NCBI GenBank assembly: GCA_923184405.1 | Contig: OV299793.1 | Location: 421,486 to 485,485 of the forward strand | Origin: Neisseria meningitidis | GTDB taxonomy: Bacteria; Pseudomonadota; Gammaproteobacteria; Burkholderiales; Neisseriaceae | DNA: 64,000 nt | Reading direction: 5' to 3' | In this document: positions 63,100 through 64,000 of the stretch, piece by piece | Numbering within the stretch: position 1 is the first letter of the stretch | Layout: the number at the start of each line of letters is the position of its first letter | Made by a program: the position numbers and the translations under genes | The notes under the pieces: generated by a model | What the model was told of the DNA's origin: nothing | The model's database searches: none | The model's input: the letters and a program-made list of their open reading frames with translations, nothing else

Positions 63100-63882
63100 A
63101 AGATATACCAAATCGTACGTGTAGATTCCAGGCTGTATGTGAACATATGCGTTGACGTATCAGGTCAAACAGGCGGCGTATCGCATCTACTTTCGCTACT
63201 GTCCAATCGGCGGTGTCGGCTACGCAGTCTCAGATGTAGATCATCAAGCTAAAGTCGCGCAGATTCACCGTCACGCCTAAAAGCAGGAGGTAATAGGCCA
63301 GCCTGAAGCCAATAATATAGCAAATCAAACACAAAATAGGCAAAGCCAAAAGCTCGTTTTCAAACAATCCCACGCCGTAAAAATGCGCCATTTCAGCCTG
63401 TTACCATACGAAAACGCACAGATGGCTTCAAATGGAAATAAACAACTGCAAAAATGACAACCAGATTTAAGTAGAAAGATATCGCGAAAAAACCGACAAC
63501 AACCTGAGTTATATTTGCATATGGAATCTGATCCATAGGACATAAAATAAAAAACATTTCTGCTAAAGCATCCCAAAACGAATAAAACACCAAAAAAAAA
63601 AATACCGATAACGAAAAAATAACTGAGAACAATTCATCGACACTGACCGCGATAACCATACTATACGAAGCAAAAGAAACCTCGGGACTGGCAAGCATAA
63701 TCGGAAAACAACAACTGACAAAAGGTGACCGTCGGGATAATAACACGAACATAATCTAAGCGGAAAAGACCAAATCAGAAAGTAAGGATCGACACACAGC
63801 GGCAGAAGTGAGGCAAAATACACACCAGCACCGAGGCATGCATTACAACAACGTAATTTCCGTAATCAGGCAGAGGCATCAT
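63100..63882 (-). pseudogene. Multi-pass membrane protein of unknown function (broken)
   Basis: A minus-strand frame can be followed from ATG near 63882 (MMPLPDYGNYVVVMHASVLV). Membrane segments include ELFSVIFSLSVFFFLVFYSF, ALAEMFFILCPMDQIPYANI, TQVVVGFFAISFYLNLVVIF and, after one lost T near 63383, FENELLALPILCLICYIIGF, RLAYYLLLLGVTVNLRDFSL and [20 protein letters not shown]. At least two internal slips and a stop (63240 region) break it. Segments are strongly hydrophobic and the later part is protein-like ([14 protein letters not shown]). I recognise no family; in meningococci a hypothetical gene lies between murI and the transferrin receptor genes. Ends are estimates. Confidence 0.4.
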
Positions 63883-64000
63883 CCGGTCATACCGATTTTG
63901 GTATGACTAGTAGTTTGAGGTTGATTTTTCTGATAAACAATAAAGGGCACACTTTATCGTAACAACCGTATTACAGCAATACAACTGAACGAAGTACATC
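63883..64000. other. Right edge, AT-rich, no feature seen
   Basis: About 120 bases. AAATCGGTATGACC-like palindromic words (TCATACCGATTTTGGTATGA, 63887-63906) may be a small terminator or operator; nothing else is visible. Confidence 0.35.

Noticed and set aside
63120..63300. Start of the transferrin-binding protein genes expected after murI
   Set aside because: No lipoprotein signal or TbpB-like sequence is seen on the plus strand before the window ends.

Overview
Organism. The window is chromosomal DNA of a pathogenic Neisseria, most likely N. meningitidis, with N. gonorrhoeae the alternative. The signs are many copies of the DNA uptake sequence (DUS, ATGCCGTCTGAA), seven well-preserved Correia elements (CREE), several arrays of dRS3/NIME repeats (extensive arrays favour meningococcus), an opa gene with CTCTT repeats, and a gene order typical of the species pair: putP, dcw cluster, propionate (prp) island, nnrS, opa, recO-pdxJ-acpS, amiC-tsaE-murI.

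Sequence quality. Almost every gene, including essential division and wall genes, has one or more one-base frameshifts, mostly lost bases in short homopolymers, and at least ten have a single in-frame stop. Several patches (about 7.7-8.4, 17.1-18.6, 31.0-39.0, 44.4-47.7, 51.2-51.6 and 62.4-64.0 kb) also carry dense substitutions; there the gene can only be traced by residual protein similarity. Because murD, ftsW, rsmH, murE and ftsZ cannot all be dead in a living cell, I read most of this as consensus error. Coordinates below span the intended reading frames.

Layout. 0-6.6 kb: end of putP, ubiK, comM, a SPOR-domain protein, a periplasmic DsbA, uppP, tRNA-Ala and tRNA-Met, and a MidA-type methyltransferase. 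6.9-27.0 kb: the division and cell wall cluster mraZ-rsmH-ftsL-penA-murE-dca-murF-(small protein)-mraY-(Sel1 protein)-murD-ftsW-murG-murC-ddl-ftsQ-ftsA-ftsZ, all on the plus strand. 27.1-28.5 kb: an AzgA-type purine permease. 28.8-38.5 kb: the methylcitrate (propionate) island, with a 34-residue ORF, prpB, prpC, an unknown AT-rich gene, acnD, prpF and ackA. 38.8-43.6 kb: a YciO/Sua5-family protein, nsrR, a hemerythrin-like protein and nnrS (nitric oxide response), tyrA and a nitrilase-family hydrolase.

43.6-49 kb: NIME and CREE repeats around an opa gene (nine CTCTT units, in frame) and a DMT-family transporter. 49.2-53.2 kb: a Bcr/CflA transporter, pheA, recO and pdxJ. 53.2-55.1 kb: an AT-rich cassette of a TauD-like dioxygenase split by a Correia element plus a TauE/SafE transporter. 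55.2-62.0 kb: acpS, a Nudix hydrolase, a small envelope protein, an RlmL-type rRNA methyltransferase, a degenerate Fic protein, amiC, tsaE and murI. 62.2-64.0 kb: NIME repeats and a broken minus-strand membrane protein.

How genes work together. The dcw block makes lipid II and the divisome (UppP recycles its carrier; MurI supplies D-glutamate; AmiC splits septal wall). The prp island turns propionyl-CoA and oxaloacetate to pyruvate and succinate by PrpC, AcnD/PrpF and PrpB. NsrR, NnrS and the hemerythrin form a nitric oxide response group. TyrA and PheA start tyrosine and phenylalanine synthesis.
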